From IMG/VR virus record IMGVR_UViG_3300029448_000427, positions 322 to 24,280 of that record: DNA of 23,959 bases. One strand, written 5' to 3'. Source of the stretch: a virus. Both the position numbers and the translations under genes were made by a program. This document shows positions 12,901-21,700 of this stretch, piece after piece (within the stretch, counting starts at the first letter, position 1; each line of letters opens with the position of its first letter). Under the pieces are notes generated by a model. It was not told the DNA's origin. It did no database searches and worked only from the letters and a program-made list of their open reading frames with translations.

Positions 12901-13035
12901 TTACTTGTGGTTGAGAAGGTTGCAGATGCGTGTGGCTTCTGCGTGTGAACGGCAACGCTCCACGATGTGGCCAGACACAACGTGCCTGACCCCATATCCG
13001 CGTGTGAGGTTGATGACGTGGTAGGTGTTGCCCAT
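12901..13035 (-). CDS. 44-aa small protein
   Basis: A short ORF, ATG 13035 to TAA 12901, encodes a peptide that begins MGNTYHVINLTRGYGVRHVV, continues SGHIVERCRSHAEATRICNL and ends LNHK. Its strand-turn-strand-helix pattern (YHVINL, VRHVVSG, SHAEATRICNLLN) is what is seen in small phage proteins with an xRAEAxxxCxxLN ending. Its start overlaps the upstream stop (TAATG), a junction type used throughout this region. It lies in the otherwise unexplained gap between the 136-aa and 77-aa genes, which strengthens the call. Function unknown. Confidence 0.65.
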   Translation of the reverse strand: MGNTYHVINLTRGYGVRHVVSGHIVERCRSHAEATRICNLLNHK

Positions 13036-13268
13036 TACCACAACCACTCGGTGATGATCGTGGCCATGCTGATGCACTCACCCATCTGCCATGTGTAGGC
13101 GTCTGAGTAGATGCGCGAGCCACATTGGCTCAACCAGTTTACAGCCATGAACATCATCAGGATGTAGAAGCAGATGAACCCGACTGCGATGGAAAAGACC
13201 TTCGCCATCGTGCGAGGCCACGGCGTCGTGTAAACTGGCGCGTTGTAGCGGTATCGTGTGCGTCTCAT
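13035..13268 (-). CDS. small membrane protein
   Basis: The 77-aa product starts at ATG 13268, with AGGAG seven bases upstream. Residues 1-22 are basic (RRTRYRYNAPVYTTPWPRTM) and are followed by one hydrophobic helix at about 23-46 (VFSIAVGFICFYILMMFMAV), then a polar tail with two cysteines. This gives a single-pass inner-membrane topology with positive residues inside. Small early membrane proteins in phages often target host envelope functions or exclusion, but nothing here says which. The gene begins directly after an intrinsic terminator, leaving no room for its own promoter. Confidence 0.75.
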   Translation of the reverse strand: MRRTRYRYNAPVYTTPWPRTMAKVFSIAVGFICFYILMMFMAVNWLSQCGSRIYSDAYTWQMGECISMATIITEWLW

Positions 13269-13292
13269 GTGAAATCTCCTGTTTTCAGACAC

Positions 13293-13325
13293 AAAAAAAC
13301 CCCCACAGGCTCGCGCCTGTGAGGG
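13293..13325 (-). terminator. intrinsic terminator after the 133-aa gene
   Basis: On the minus strand the stem CACAGGC/GCCTGTG with a 4-nt loop extends by a G-U and three G-C pairs and is followed directly by seven T residues. It is well formed. The next gene starts only 25 nt further on, so downstream genes must rely on read-through, antitermination or processing. Confidence 0.85.
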
Positions 13326-13346
13326 TGATAGGTCGTCCCGAAGGGA

Positions 13347-13748
13347 CTAGGCGTTGCGCTTGCCGACATACGCGTTCAGGAACGCGGCGAGCGCGGTGTC
13401 ATCGAGGCCGTCGAGTGCGGCTGCGAGCGCATCCATCGCGCCAGTCTCGGCCTGCTTGGCAGGCTTCGCCTTGGCCTTGGGCTTGGAAGCCTTCGGCTTT
13501 GGCGCAGGAGCGTCCTCGAACTTGGCCAACGCGGCCTTGCGTCCGGCTGCGTCCGTGGCTGCGCGGTACTCGATGCGCGCGGTGTCCTTGGCCACGATGG
13601 CGTTGTGCAAGCGTTCCCAGCGGACGCGAGTCGAAGACTCGGCCTTCGCGGCGATGTACTTGGCCAGCTTCGCTTTCGCGGGTGCGGACTTGGCGTCGAG
13701 GTAGGCTTGTGCAGCTTCGCTGCATGTGAGGTTGGTTGAGTTTGCCAT
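13347..13748 (-). CDS. Ala/Lys-rich, histone-H1-like linker protein
   Basis: The 133-aa product starts at ATG 13748 behind AGGAGG; an in-frame extension up to 14018 has no strong support, although ATG 13835 has the leader AAGGAACTTT. Residues 1-80 are helical and Ala-rich (SEAAQAYLDAKSAPAKAKLA, RWERLHNAIVAKDTARIEYR). Residues 85-105 form a Pro/Lys/Ala segment (PKPKASKPKAKAKPAKQ) like bacterial histone-H1-type tails, and the C-terminus is an acidic helix. DNA binding is plausible from the basic tail. It is the first leftward gene of the divergent region and therefore probably early expressed. Confidence 0.7.
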   Translation of the reverse strand: MANSTNLTCSEAAQAYLDAKSAPAKAKLAKYIAAKAESSTRVRWERLHNAIVAKDTARIEYRAATDAAGRKAALAKFEDAPAPKPKASKPKAKAKPAKQAETGAMDALAAALDGLDDTALAAFLNAYVGKRNA

Positions 13749-14176
13749 GATTGGCCTCCTGTGTGAGCGTGGGTGAAACCCTGCGCTCGCGCTCACGGCG
13801 AGGCAGGTCGGAGAGCAGTTTTGCTGTCCACCCATAAAGTTCCTTCGGAGTGCGCCCCTGTGTGTGTACGCGAGGACGACCCGACAAATGCTGTGCTGGT
13901 AAGTTTTTGGAATGATTGGAACGACCTGCCGAAAGGCATTGTGTGGCCGCACGGAAGGTGTCACACGCAAACGTGCAAGGTGTGATGCGCTACATGCGAG
14001 GCAAAATCCCCTTTTCAAGGGTGCTGAAACCGAGCAAAAACAGCGACTTAGCGATGACCAAGGCGCGTATGTGTCACAGACGCAGGATCACACACGGGGG
14101 GGCGGGGGTCATGCCGCCGGAGGGTCGCGCGTCGGGTGAGTCACCTCCCCACCCCCGCGAGTAATCGGAGCAAATT
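13749..14176. promoter_or_regulatory. 428-bp non-coding divergent control region
   Basis: No convincing gene is present. The region separates leftward from rightward transcription. It contains a nested hairpin (GTGAGCG...CGCTCAC, 13763-13796), AAGGTGTC at 13955-13962 with a related AAGGTGT at 13977-13983 (22 bp apart), an inverted TCACAC/GTGTGA pair, a G-run (14096-14108) complementary to a C-run (14152-14158), and the palindrome GGTGAGTCACC (14135-14145). No clean sigma70 promoter can be read in either direction, so late transcription may depend on a phage factor. Confidence 0.6.
14096..14158. other. G/C-rich dyad upstream of terminase, candidate packaging site
   Basis: Seven G, one C and five G (14096-14108) are complementary over 7 bp to CCCCCGC (14152-14158), and enclose the palindrome GGTGAGTCACC and CG-rich steps. 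It lies 19 bp before the small-terminase start, where cos or pac sites of many phages lie. No known cohesive end is recognised; this is a positional inference. Confidence 0.3.
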
Positions 14177-14701
14177 TTGGAAACGTCCAAAGGAAGAGTG
14201 GAAATAAAGTGCAAGGTCTGCGGAAAAATCTTTGAAACCAAAAAGTTTCACGAAGAAAGACGCAGGTTTTGCTCCATGTCGTGCAGAAAAGCAGACAAAC
14301 AGGTGAGAAACATGACGGCCATAGCCAAAAAAGCAGACGAAACCAGACTAACCCCGCAGCAATCGTCACAGATACGCGGACAAATCGCCAATTACGTCAC
14401 AGACCAGATCAATCTGGCCCATGCCGTAGTCACTGGCTCGGTAGACTGGAACCCGACCCAAGCTCGCGTCTTCGGGATGCTCCTGAACAAGGTAGTCCCA
14501 GACCTGAACGCCAGTTTTCACCAGCACGAGCACGAAGTTAAGCAGCTCACAGACTTATCGCGCTCCGAACTGGAGGCCATCGCCCAGGGCGTGGCCTCCA
14601 TAGACGTCGAGTCCCAAGAAGACGAGGCAGAACAAGCCGGAAAGATGGCTTACGGCAACATCATCATCGAGGAGAACCCATCCTATGACAGTAACCAATA
14701 A
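14177..14701 (+). CDS. terminase small-subunit-like protein with N-terminal zinc finger
   Basis: The 174-aa product begins at TTG 14177, preceded by GGAG at ideal spacing; no ATG fits. Residues 12-36 have CxxC and CxxxC (Cys12, Cys15, Cys32, Cys36), a zinc-finger-like site. Residues about 70-150 contain VTGSVDWNPTQARVFGMLLN and KVVPDLNASF followed by LTDLSRSELEAIAQG, the pattern common in small terminases directly ahead of TerL. Small terminases recognise the packaging site and load TerL. The start codon sits in a hairpin (TTTGGA-AACG-TCCAAA, 14176-14191), which might limit translation. Context two genes upstream of TerL supports the call. Confidence 0.75.
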   Translation: METSKGRVEIKCKVCGKIFETKKFHEERRRFCSMSCRKADKQVRNMTAIAKKADETRLTPQQSSQIRGQIANYVTDQINLAHAVVTGSVDWNPTQARVFGMLLNKVVPDLNASFHQHEHEVKQLTDLSRSELEAIAQGVASIDVESQEDEAEQAGKMAYGNIIIEENPSYDSNQ

Positions 14702-14909
14702 ACAGAAGGACGCTCTGCCCGCAGACCTCACGCTGCACGAACTTGGCAAGGCAATGTCGCAAGTCGACCTCTCTAACGTCTCTCCACACCAGCGCGAAAA
14801 AGCAATCTTCGACCACTTTACCCGCATCATGGGCGACACACTCGTCGACAAAGACAAGGCCCGCGAAGTCAAAGCCAGCAGAAAGCTCCGTCAACAGCTA
14901 TGGGGGTAA
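14685..14909 (+). CDS. hypothetical protein between terminase subunits
   Basis: The 74-aa product overlaps the previous gene by 17 nt and ends in a TAATG junction with TerL. It is helical (LHELGKAMSQVDLSNVSPHQ, EKAIFDHFTRIMGDTLVDKD) with a basic C-terminal tail (KAREVKASRKLRQQLWG). No family is recognised. Position suggests involvement in packaging or a DNA-binding accessory role, but sequence alone does not show it. Confidence 0.7.
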   Translation: MTVTNKQKDALPADLTLHELGKAMSQVDLSNVSPHQREKAIFDHFTRIMGDTLVDKDKAREVKASRKLRQQLWG

Positions 14910-16519
14910 TGTCCCAATCACAGGTCGCCAAGTACGTCATCAAGCTGCGCGACGCCCAAGACTCGTTCCTTGGCTTCGTCAAGCTGCACTATCCTGACTG
15001 GACGCTTGCAGACTTCCAGCTCGAACTCATCGACGCCCTAGACAAACTGGAGCGCGACCAGCTCGGCACAAACAATCTTCTAATCACCATGCCACCACGC
15101 CACGCCAAATCCACCTTTGGCACAGTTCTGTTCCCCAGCTACTACATGGCCCGCAATCCAAACCGCTACGCCATGTCTTGCTCATACAACTCCCAACTTG
15201 CCACAGACTTTGGCCGTCAAATCCGCACAGTCGTCGAAGAAAAGTGCATGACCCAAGCCTTCCCAGACTTTGGCCTTTCCAAAGACAGCCGTGCCGTCGA
15301 CGTCTGGCGCACAGACCAAGGCGGTGCATACTTCGCAGTCGGCGTGGGCGGCACAACATCTGGTCGCCCAGCCAACCTCCTCATCGTCGACGATCCCATC
15401 AAGTCACGCGAAGACGCGGAGTCCATGACCCAGCGCAACAAGACATGGAACTACTACACCTCCGCACTCTCTACCCGCCTACAGCCAGAGGGCAACCAAT
15501 CCCCGCCCAAACAAATCATCATCCTCACACGCTGGCATCCAGACGACCTTGCTGGCCGCCTTATGGAAAGCCCAGACTGGAAAGAGGGTCTCTGGTCACA
15601 CGTCAACTTCTCAGCAATCAAAAAGGTCCACGGCCACAAGATCAGCCGCCGTGACCTACCCAAAGACCACCCCCAATACCTAGACTCCGGCGAACTCCAC
15701 AAAGTTTCCCCCGCCCAACGCAAAATCCTGTCCGAAGAAGAAGCCCCACTCTGGCCCGAACGCTTCCCGCTCGACGAACTAAAACGCCGCGAACGCCTAA
15801 ACCCACGAGAGTTCGCATCCCTCTACCAACAACAACCCTATGTCGAGGGCGGTAACATCATCAAAACAGAATGGTGGCGCAAATACCCAGCCGACCTCTC
15901 CCCCGAAAACTTCGTGACCCTCGTCATCGGCGTCGACACAGCCTTCAAGAAAACAGAAACCGCCGACTACTCAGTCGCAGTCGTCGCTGGCATGGACAAG
16001 AACGGCGACATCTACATCGTCGACATCATGCGCGGCAAGTACGACTTCCCCGAACTCAAGCAACGCCTCATTCGGCTCAACACCAAGTGGCGCGGCAAAG
16101 GCTTACGAGCCATGTACATCGAGGACAAGGCATCTGGCCAATCGCTCCTCCAAGAACTCAAGCGCGAGTCTGGCATGTCCCTGATCCCCTACAAGGTCGT
16201 CCACGACAAGGTCGCCCGTGTCAACGCGATCCTCCCTCTTATCGAGGGAGGCCGCGTCTTCATTCCCGAACAATCACAATGGCTCGACGAGTTCATTGAC
16301 GAAGCAGTCTCGTTCCCATCTGGACGACACGACGACCAAGTGGACGCTATGACAATAGCAGTCGACGTTCTCTCCAGAACATCAATCTCACCCGAAGCAT
16401 GGATGCTTCATACAGACACATCACAATCGCTCAACAACATAGAAACCAAAACATTCGGCAAGTCTCTCAGAGAAGCCTTCAACAAGTCTGCACCCAAGTG
16501 GAGCGGCTGGGGCATGTGA
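14909..16519 (+). CDS. terL: terminase large subunit
   Basis: This 536-aa packaging motor has both domains. In the ATPase, MPPRHAKST (61-69) is the Walker A of this terminase class and LLIVDDPIKSREDAES (from 157) holds Walker B with Asp161-Asp162. In the RNase-H-like nuclease, VIGVDTAFK (Asp343), YIEDKASGQ (Asp406) and HDDQVDAM (Asp475, Asp479) supply the metal ligands. The start is chosen at ATG 14909, which overlaps the previous stop (TAATG); an ATG nine bases upstream has no ribosome site. The protein drives ATP-dependent filling of the prohead and cuts the concatemer. Third codon positions are strongly C-rich here. Confidence 0.95.
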   Translation: MSQSQVAKYVIKLRDAQDSFLGFVKLHYPDWTLADFQLELIDALDKLERDQLGTNNLLITMPPRHAKSTFGTVLFPSYYMARNPNRYAMSCSYNSQLATDFGRQIRTVVEEKCMTQAFPDFGLSKDSRAVDVWRTDQGGAYFAVGVGGTTSGRPANLLIVDDPIKSREDAESMTQRNKTWNYYTSALSTRLQPEGNQSPPKQIIILTRWHPDDLAGRLMESPDWKEGLWSHVNFSAIKKVHGHKISRRDLPKDHPQYLDSGELHKVSPAQRKILSEEEAPLWPERFPLDELKRRERLNPREFASLYQQQPYVEGGNIIKTEWWRKYPADLSPENFVTLVIGVDTAFKKTETADYSVAVVAGMDKNGDIYIVDIMRGKYDFPELKQRLIRLNTKWRGKGLRAMYIEDKASGQSLLQELKRESGMSLIPYKVVHDKVARVNAILPLIEGGRVFIPEQSQWLDEFIDEAVSFPSGRHDDQVDAMTIAVDVLSRTSISPEAWMLHTDTSQSLNNIETKTFGKSLREAFNKSAPKWSGWGM

Positions 16520-16556
16520 GGACGACCACTCAACCTAACGAAGGTATCTTTCCACT

Positions 16557-18494
16557 ATGAGTGTAACAGGCCCAAATTATCGCACCGCGCAGTACGGAGC
16601 ATCTCTCAACGAAGGTGTGGTCGTCGACCTTTCCGAGTACGCAGAGCGTCTCGTAAACTACGAAGACATCTCGCACCTTCTCAACGAAGATCAGGAACGC
16701 CGCATCGTCGACTACGTCAAGTCGATGGTCGATATGTCCTACTACAAAATCCGTGGCCGCTACGACCACTGGAAAGAAGCTGACCGCGCACACGACGTCT
16801 ACGTCCCAGCAGGCACCACAGACTTCCGCGAAAAGGCAGTCATCGCAGACACCCGCGCAATCGCAGACACAGTCCTCACCTACCTCATGGCCGCACTCGG
16901 TGGCCGCAACCCGATGTTCCAACTCGAAGGACTCAACCGAAAATCGCGCAACGCCTCGATGATCCTTGAACGTGTCCTCCACCAACAGATGCGCCGCACA
17001 GCAGGCGAAGCTCGCCTTGCACAACTCCTCCTAGACAGCATCCGCTACGGCTTCGCACCAACCAAAGTCGTCTGGGACGGCAAATCAAACCAGAACCAGA
17101 TCGTCAACTTCGATCCACGCCGCTGCTTCCCTGACCCCCGCGTCAACTTCGGTGACTGGGAAAACATGCAGTACATAGCCTTCGCAGACTATGTCTCCTT
17201 CAACTCACTTCTCTACTCTGGCCTATACCCCAAGCTCCGCATGTTCCCAGCCCTGCGCCACAAGGTCAGTCCTCCGCGCAACTCGTGGAGCGCACACCAC
17301 TTTCACAAAGAAGATTTGCGCGGCCTCTCAATCGACCCAGCAACCGCGCACCAGCGCGAACGATCAGACCACGCCTACTTCACGCTTGGCGATGCACGGG
17401 TTGTCGACGAAGCATGGGTCCGTCTATCAGGCCACGAGATCGGCATACCAACCATCGACCAGATATATCTCTGCGTCACGATCCTCGACGAGAACGTAGT
17501 CATCCGCTTTCAACTCAACCCTTACGGCCAGCAAATGCCAGCCGTCATCGGCGGTCTCTACCAAGACGCACACAAGACATACGGTCAATCACTCTACGAC
17601 CTCATCCTGCCGATGCACGACATCGCCACCTATCTGATGCGTTCACGCATCGACAACATCTCGGCAGCCCTCAACAACCTTATCTTCGTAGACCCAACGC
17701 AAGTCTCCGTACCAGACCTCATCGACAGGAACCCATACGGCGTTGTCCGCACACTCCCTGGCTCGAAACCAGGCGACGGCGTCTTTATCGCACAAGTCCC
17801 AGACGTAACGCGCGGCCACTTCCAAGACATCTCAGCAATGTCAGAACTCAAACAGCGCGTTTCAGCAGCCTCAGACGCACAACAAGGTATGCCAACCGCA
17901 GGCGGCGTTCGCACAGCCACAGAAGTCCAACGCCTTTCACAACTCGGATCACAACGTCTTGGCGTCCTATCCCGTGTCCTCTCCGCCACAACCATCCGCC
18001 CGATGGTCCGCATGATGGTCGCCAACATCCAAGACAGCCTATCCATGCAAGGCTCAATAAACATCGACGGCCAGAACATGCCCAACCAACTCAGCAGCAT
18101 GGTCGAAGACGGATACCTCGATTACGACGTCAGCAAAGACCTGCAAGGCGACATCGACTACCTCGTCATCGACGGCACACTCCCCCTAGAACCAACGCGC
18201 AACGCTGAAACATGGATGAACATGCTTCAGATCATGCAGAACACTGGCCTCAACATGGAGTACAACGCTGGCCAGATCGCCGAAGAGGCCATCCGCGCAA
18301 TGGGCATCACCGACCTAGATCGTTTCCGCGTCAACCAGAAAGACATGGCACAGAACGGTCCATCGCCATCCCAGCAACTCGCCATCATGGAAAAAATGCG
18401 TGGCGCATCCGTCCAACCAGCCGAGCAAGTAGGCCGCGAAGTGGAGAAGGGCAACCTTATCCCAATGAGCGAAGCGAGGAGTGCAAATGGATAA
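16557..18494 (+). CDS. portal protein
   Basis: The 645-aa product directly follows TerL and has the features of podovirus-like portal proteins: an N-terminal helical segment (LLNEDQERRIVDYVKSMVDM), a stretch RAIADTVLTYLMAALGGRNP, the motif RYGFAPTKVVWDG, followed by NFDPRRCFPDPRVNFGDWEN, and a Gln-rich C-terminal region typical of barrel or crown ends. Portals form the dodecameric DNA gate at one capsid vertex and dock TerL. The ribosome site is weak (GAAGG at long spacing). It overlaps the next gene by 8 nt. Length fits known 600-730-aa portals. Confidence 0.85.
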   Translation: MSVTGPNYRTAQYGASLNEGVVVDLSEYAERLVNYEDISHLLNEDQERRIVDYVKSMVDMSYYKIRGRYDHWKEADRAHDVYVPAGTTDFREKAVIADTRAIADTVLTYLMAALGGRNPMFQLEGLNRKSRNASMILERVLHQQMRRTAGEARLAQLLLDSIRYGFAPTKVVWDGKSNQNQIVNFDPRRCFPDPRVNFGDWENMQYIAFADYVSFNSLLYSGLYPKLRMFPALRHKVSPPRNSWSAHHFHKEDLRGLSIDPATAHQRERSDHAYFTLGDARVVDEAWVRLSGHEIGIPTIDQIYLCVTILDENVVIRFQLNPYGQQMPAVIGGLYQDAHKTYGQSLYDLILPMHDIATYLMRSRIDNISAALNNLIFVDPTQVSVPDLIDRNPYGVVRTLPGSKPGDGVFIAQVPDVTRGHFQDISAMSELKQRVSAASDAQQGMPTAGGVRTATEVQRLSQLGSQRLGVLSRVLSATTIRPMVRMMVANIQDSLSMQGSINIDGQNMPNQLSSMVEDGYLDYDVSKDLQGDIDYLVIDGTLPLEPTRNAETWMNMLQIMQNTGLNMEYNAGQIAEEAIRAMGITDLDRFRVNQKDMAQNGPSPSQQLAIMEKMRGASVQPAEQVGREVEKGNLIPMSEARSANG

Positions 18495-18756
18495 GCAACA
18501 AGTCCTAGCCGGAAACATTGACGGCAAGATCGTCGACTACGTCGAGGAAGTCATGCGTGTTCACAACATCGAAACCACCGCCAGAGAAACAGAAATTCTG
18601 GCTCGCGTCACAGCAGTCAACGATCACATCCAGCTCCTGTCAGAACAACTCAAAGAACTGAAAACTCAAATGACGGAGTCCACTTCGGACGACAAGTACG
18701 CTCTTACCAAGGCAAAATTGATCCGAATGATGAAAGACATGGGGTACTACGACTGA
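18487..18756 (+). CDS. small coiled-coil protein between portal and tail fibre
   Basis: The 89-aa product starts at ATG 18487 with GAGGAG upstream. Residues 25-65 are a coiled coil (TARETEILARVTAVNDHIQL and LSEQLKELKTQM), and the C-terminus ends LIRMMKDMGYYD. Its stop overlaps the fibre start (TGATG). Small coiled coils in this position can be connector, scaffold-like or fibre-attachment proteins; the sequence does not discriminate. Confidence 0.75.
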   Translation: MDKQQVLAGNIDGKIVDYVEEVMRVHNIETTARETEILARVTAVNDHIQLLSEQLKELKTQMTESTSDDKYALTKAKLIRMMKDMGYYD

Positions 18757-21700
18757 TGGCAAAGACCCAACCAACAGGAGAACAGATACGCTTTCGCTCT
18801 GCTAACACGGGCGAGCATGTTCTTGACACATATCTTGAGTCCGCAGAAATCGGGGGCCGCAATCTCACAGACTTGCTCGATGATCTCTTTGATCCATCAA
18901 ACAACGGCACATTCCGCGCAAGCAACTTCGAGTTCCGTTTCGACCCCGCCACAGACAAGCTACAGTTCCGTGTTGGCCAATTTGCGTCTGCCACGGCTGG
19001 CTTCACAGACCTCACCACATTCTTCAGCATCGAAGGCACGTTCAGCACCAGCACAACCTACAACAACTTCGATGTCGTCACCCTCTCGAACAAGGATGTT
19101 TACATTGTACATGGTCTCTCCAGCGGCACGACTTTCTCGTCTGAATCCAACTTCATCTCTAGCGCGAACACAGAGAAGCTCGTCGATGTATCGGGCGCAC
19201 AAGACTGGGCCTCAAAGGTCAACGGCATCGTCGACTCCACAGACTACTCATCAAAAGCCTACGCCATCGGTGGAACAGGAGTAGACACAGGGTCAGGTTC
19301 CGCAAAAGACTGGGCCATCAAAACATCCGGCACAGTCGGCAACACCAGCGAAAACTCTGCCAAGTACCACGCCACCGCCGCCGCCTCATCTGCCTCAACT
19401 GCCACCACACAAGCCAATTTAGCAACCACAAATGGCGCGGCTCAAGTAACTCTGGCGACTGCCCAAGTCGCGCTGGCAACAACCCAAGCCAACAACTCGG
19501 CATCAAGTGCCAGCTCATCGTCGACATCAGCAACAAATAGCGCAAATTCTGCGTCTGCGGCCTCGACTTCAGAGACAAATGCGGCCGCGTCTGCGGCCAC
19601 AGCAACCACCCAAGCTGGCCTAGCGACCAGCAATGGAGCCGCTCAGGTTGCTTTGGCGACGACCCAAGCCAACAATGCGGCGTCATCAGCCACAGCGGCA
19701 TCAAATTCGCAGACAGCCGCAGCAGCATCAGCCGCATCAGCCGCAAACAGCTATGACTCCTTTGACGACAGATACCTCGGAGCCGCCAGTAGCAACCCCT
19801 CGCAGGACAATGACGGAAACTCGCTGGTTGCTGGCGCATTATATTTTAATAGCACCGCAAACGAAATGCGTGTCTTTGATGGCGGGAACTGGATTGCAGC
19901 CTCGTCTGCTGGCACTGCCAGCCTACTAATCTACAAGTACACAGCGTCATCAAACCAGACCAGCTTCGGTGGATCAGACGACGCATCAAACACACTCAGC
20001 TATACCGTAGACAATCTCATCGTCACATTAAACGGCGTGGTCCTCGAAGTTGGCACAGACGTAACAGCAACAAACGGCACAACAGTCGTCTTGGCGTCTG
20101 GCGCAGCAGCCAACGATGAACTCAACATCTACGCCTTCAAGTCATTTACCACCGCAGACATGGTCAGCAAGACCAACGGTGGAGCCTTTGTCGGCAACGT
20201 AGACTTTGGGGCAGGGGTGGATGTCACAGGCAATATCACTGTCACAGGCACTGTTGATGGACGGGATGTAGCAGCAGACGGCACAAAACTGGATGGAATT
20301 GCATCTAGTGCAACCGCAAACCCGAACGCAATTAACAACGTAGTCGAAGACACTTCGCCGCAGCTTGGAGGCAACTTTGACCTAAATAACAACGACATCA
20401 CTGGCACTGGCCAGATTGATATAAGTCACGATGGCGGCACTGGAACTGTCACTGCCACAAATACTACTGGGCCGCAATTTCAGGCAAAATATAGTGCTAA
20501 TCAGTGGCTTGCTTTAGATCAGTCGGGTGCTGCTTCTTATATAAAATCCCGTCATAACTCAGGTGATGGAGAAATAGTTTTACAAGGTGGGTATACGTCT
20601 AAAACCAGAATGATAGTGCGCACTAACGGTGACATTGACTTTTACAACACAGACGGCACTACAAAAAAGATGGAGTGGGATGCTACGGCAAACGCACTGG
20701 AGTTTGAAGATGATGCCAAGGCCGTGTTTGGTGCGGGTTCTGACTTGCAGATTTATCACGATAGTGCAAACAGCTACATTCAAGACACAGGCACAGGTGA
20801 CTTAATCATTACAAGTGGCGTTCATCGTGTTCGCACAGACCAGTTTCAGTTAAATAATGCAGCTAATAACGCGGCACTTATCACTGCTGCAAATGGTGGT
20901 GAAGCCAAACTGTTTCACAACGGGTCAGCTAAGATTTATAGCCAAAGCCACGGCGCAAGAATAGACGGCGGCCTTAGGTTTGCGTCATCTGGCGCAGCAA
21001 GCGATACATCTAATCCATACATCTTTAGAACAAGTGGTGCAGACAGTATGGCGTTCGCCACGGGGTCGGCTGAACGTATGCGCCTGACTAGTGCGGGTCG
21101 CTTAGGGATTTCAACTAGCAATCCTCTGTCAGCCCTTCACGTTGCTGGTGGTGTAGACGCAAGCCCTGCTGCTGCTGGTTTTCACGCAGGAATGTCAGGA
21201 AATTATGCAGCTATTGAAATGGCTGGTAGTGATGGTGGCTTCATAGATTTCCAAGATGCGACAGATGGCAATGACCACGCTGGCAGGATTATCTACGCAC
21301 ACTCAGACGACACTATGAAATTCTCTACCGCTGGAGTGCAACGCTTAACAATCACAAGCAACGGCAATGCTACATTCAATGGCACTGTATTTGCACCTAA
21401 CGTTTCGCTCTATCCAAACTCTAGCGCACCAAACGCAGATGCCGCAATCTTTCGGCCTCAAGATGGTCATTTAGGTTTCGTTGCAGCGGCTTCTGAACGT
21501 GGTCGATTTGCTGGTGGCACTTTTCTTGTCGGCAAGACTAGTTCAGGAACAACTACAGCGGGATTTGAAGCACAAAGCAGTGGATTAACCGCAATAGTTA
21601 GAGACAGCAACACGCCTCTTTATGTCGGACGTAATAGTAATGATGGTGACATTGTTGTGCTGCGTAAAGGTAGCACAACGGTTGCCTCAATCGGCGTTAT

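Noticed and set aside
13912-14164. Plus-strand ORFs in the divergent region
   Set aside because: No ribosome site, no protein-like pattern, and they run through G-run and dyad sequences more easily explained as control DNA.
16231-16251. 8-bp inverted repeat CCTCCCTC/GAGGGAGG in terL
   Set aside because: It is inside a conserved coding segment without U-tract, and 8 bp is within what may arise by chance.
17285-18208. 307-aa Arg/His/Pro-rich frame within the portal gene
   Set aside because: Same-strand shadow of the portal frame with extreme composition and no start signal.
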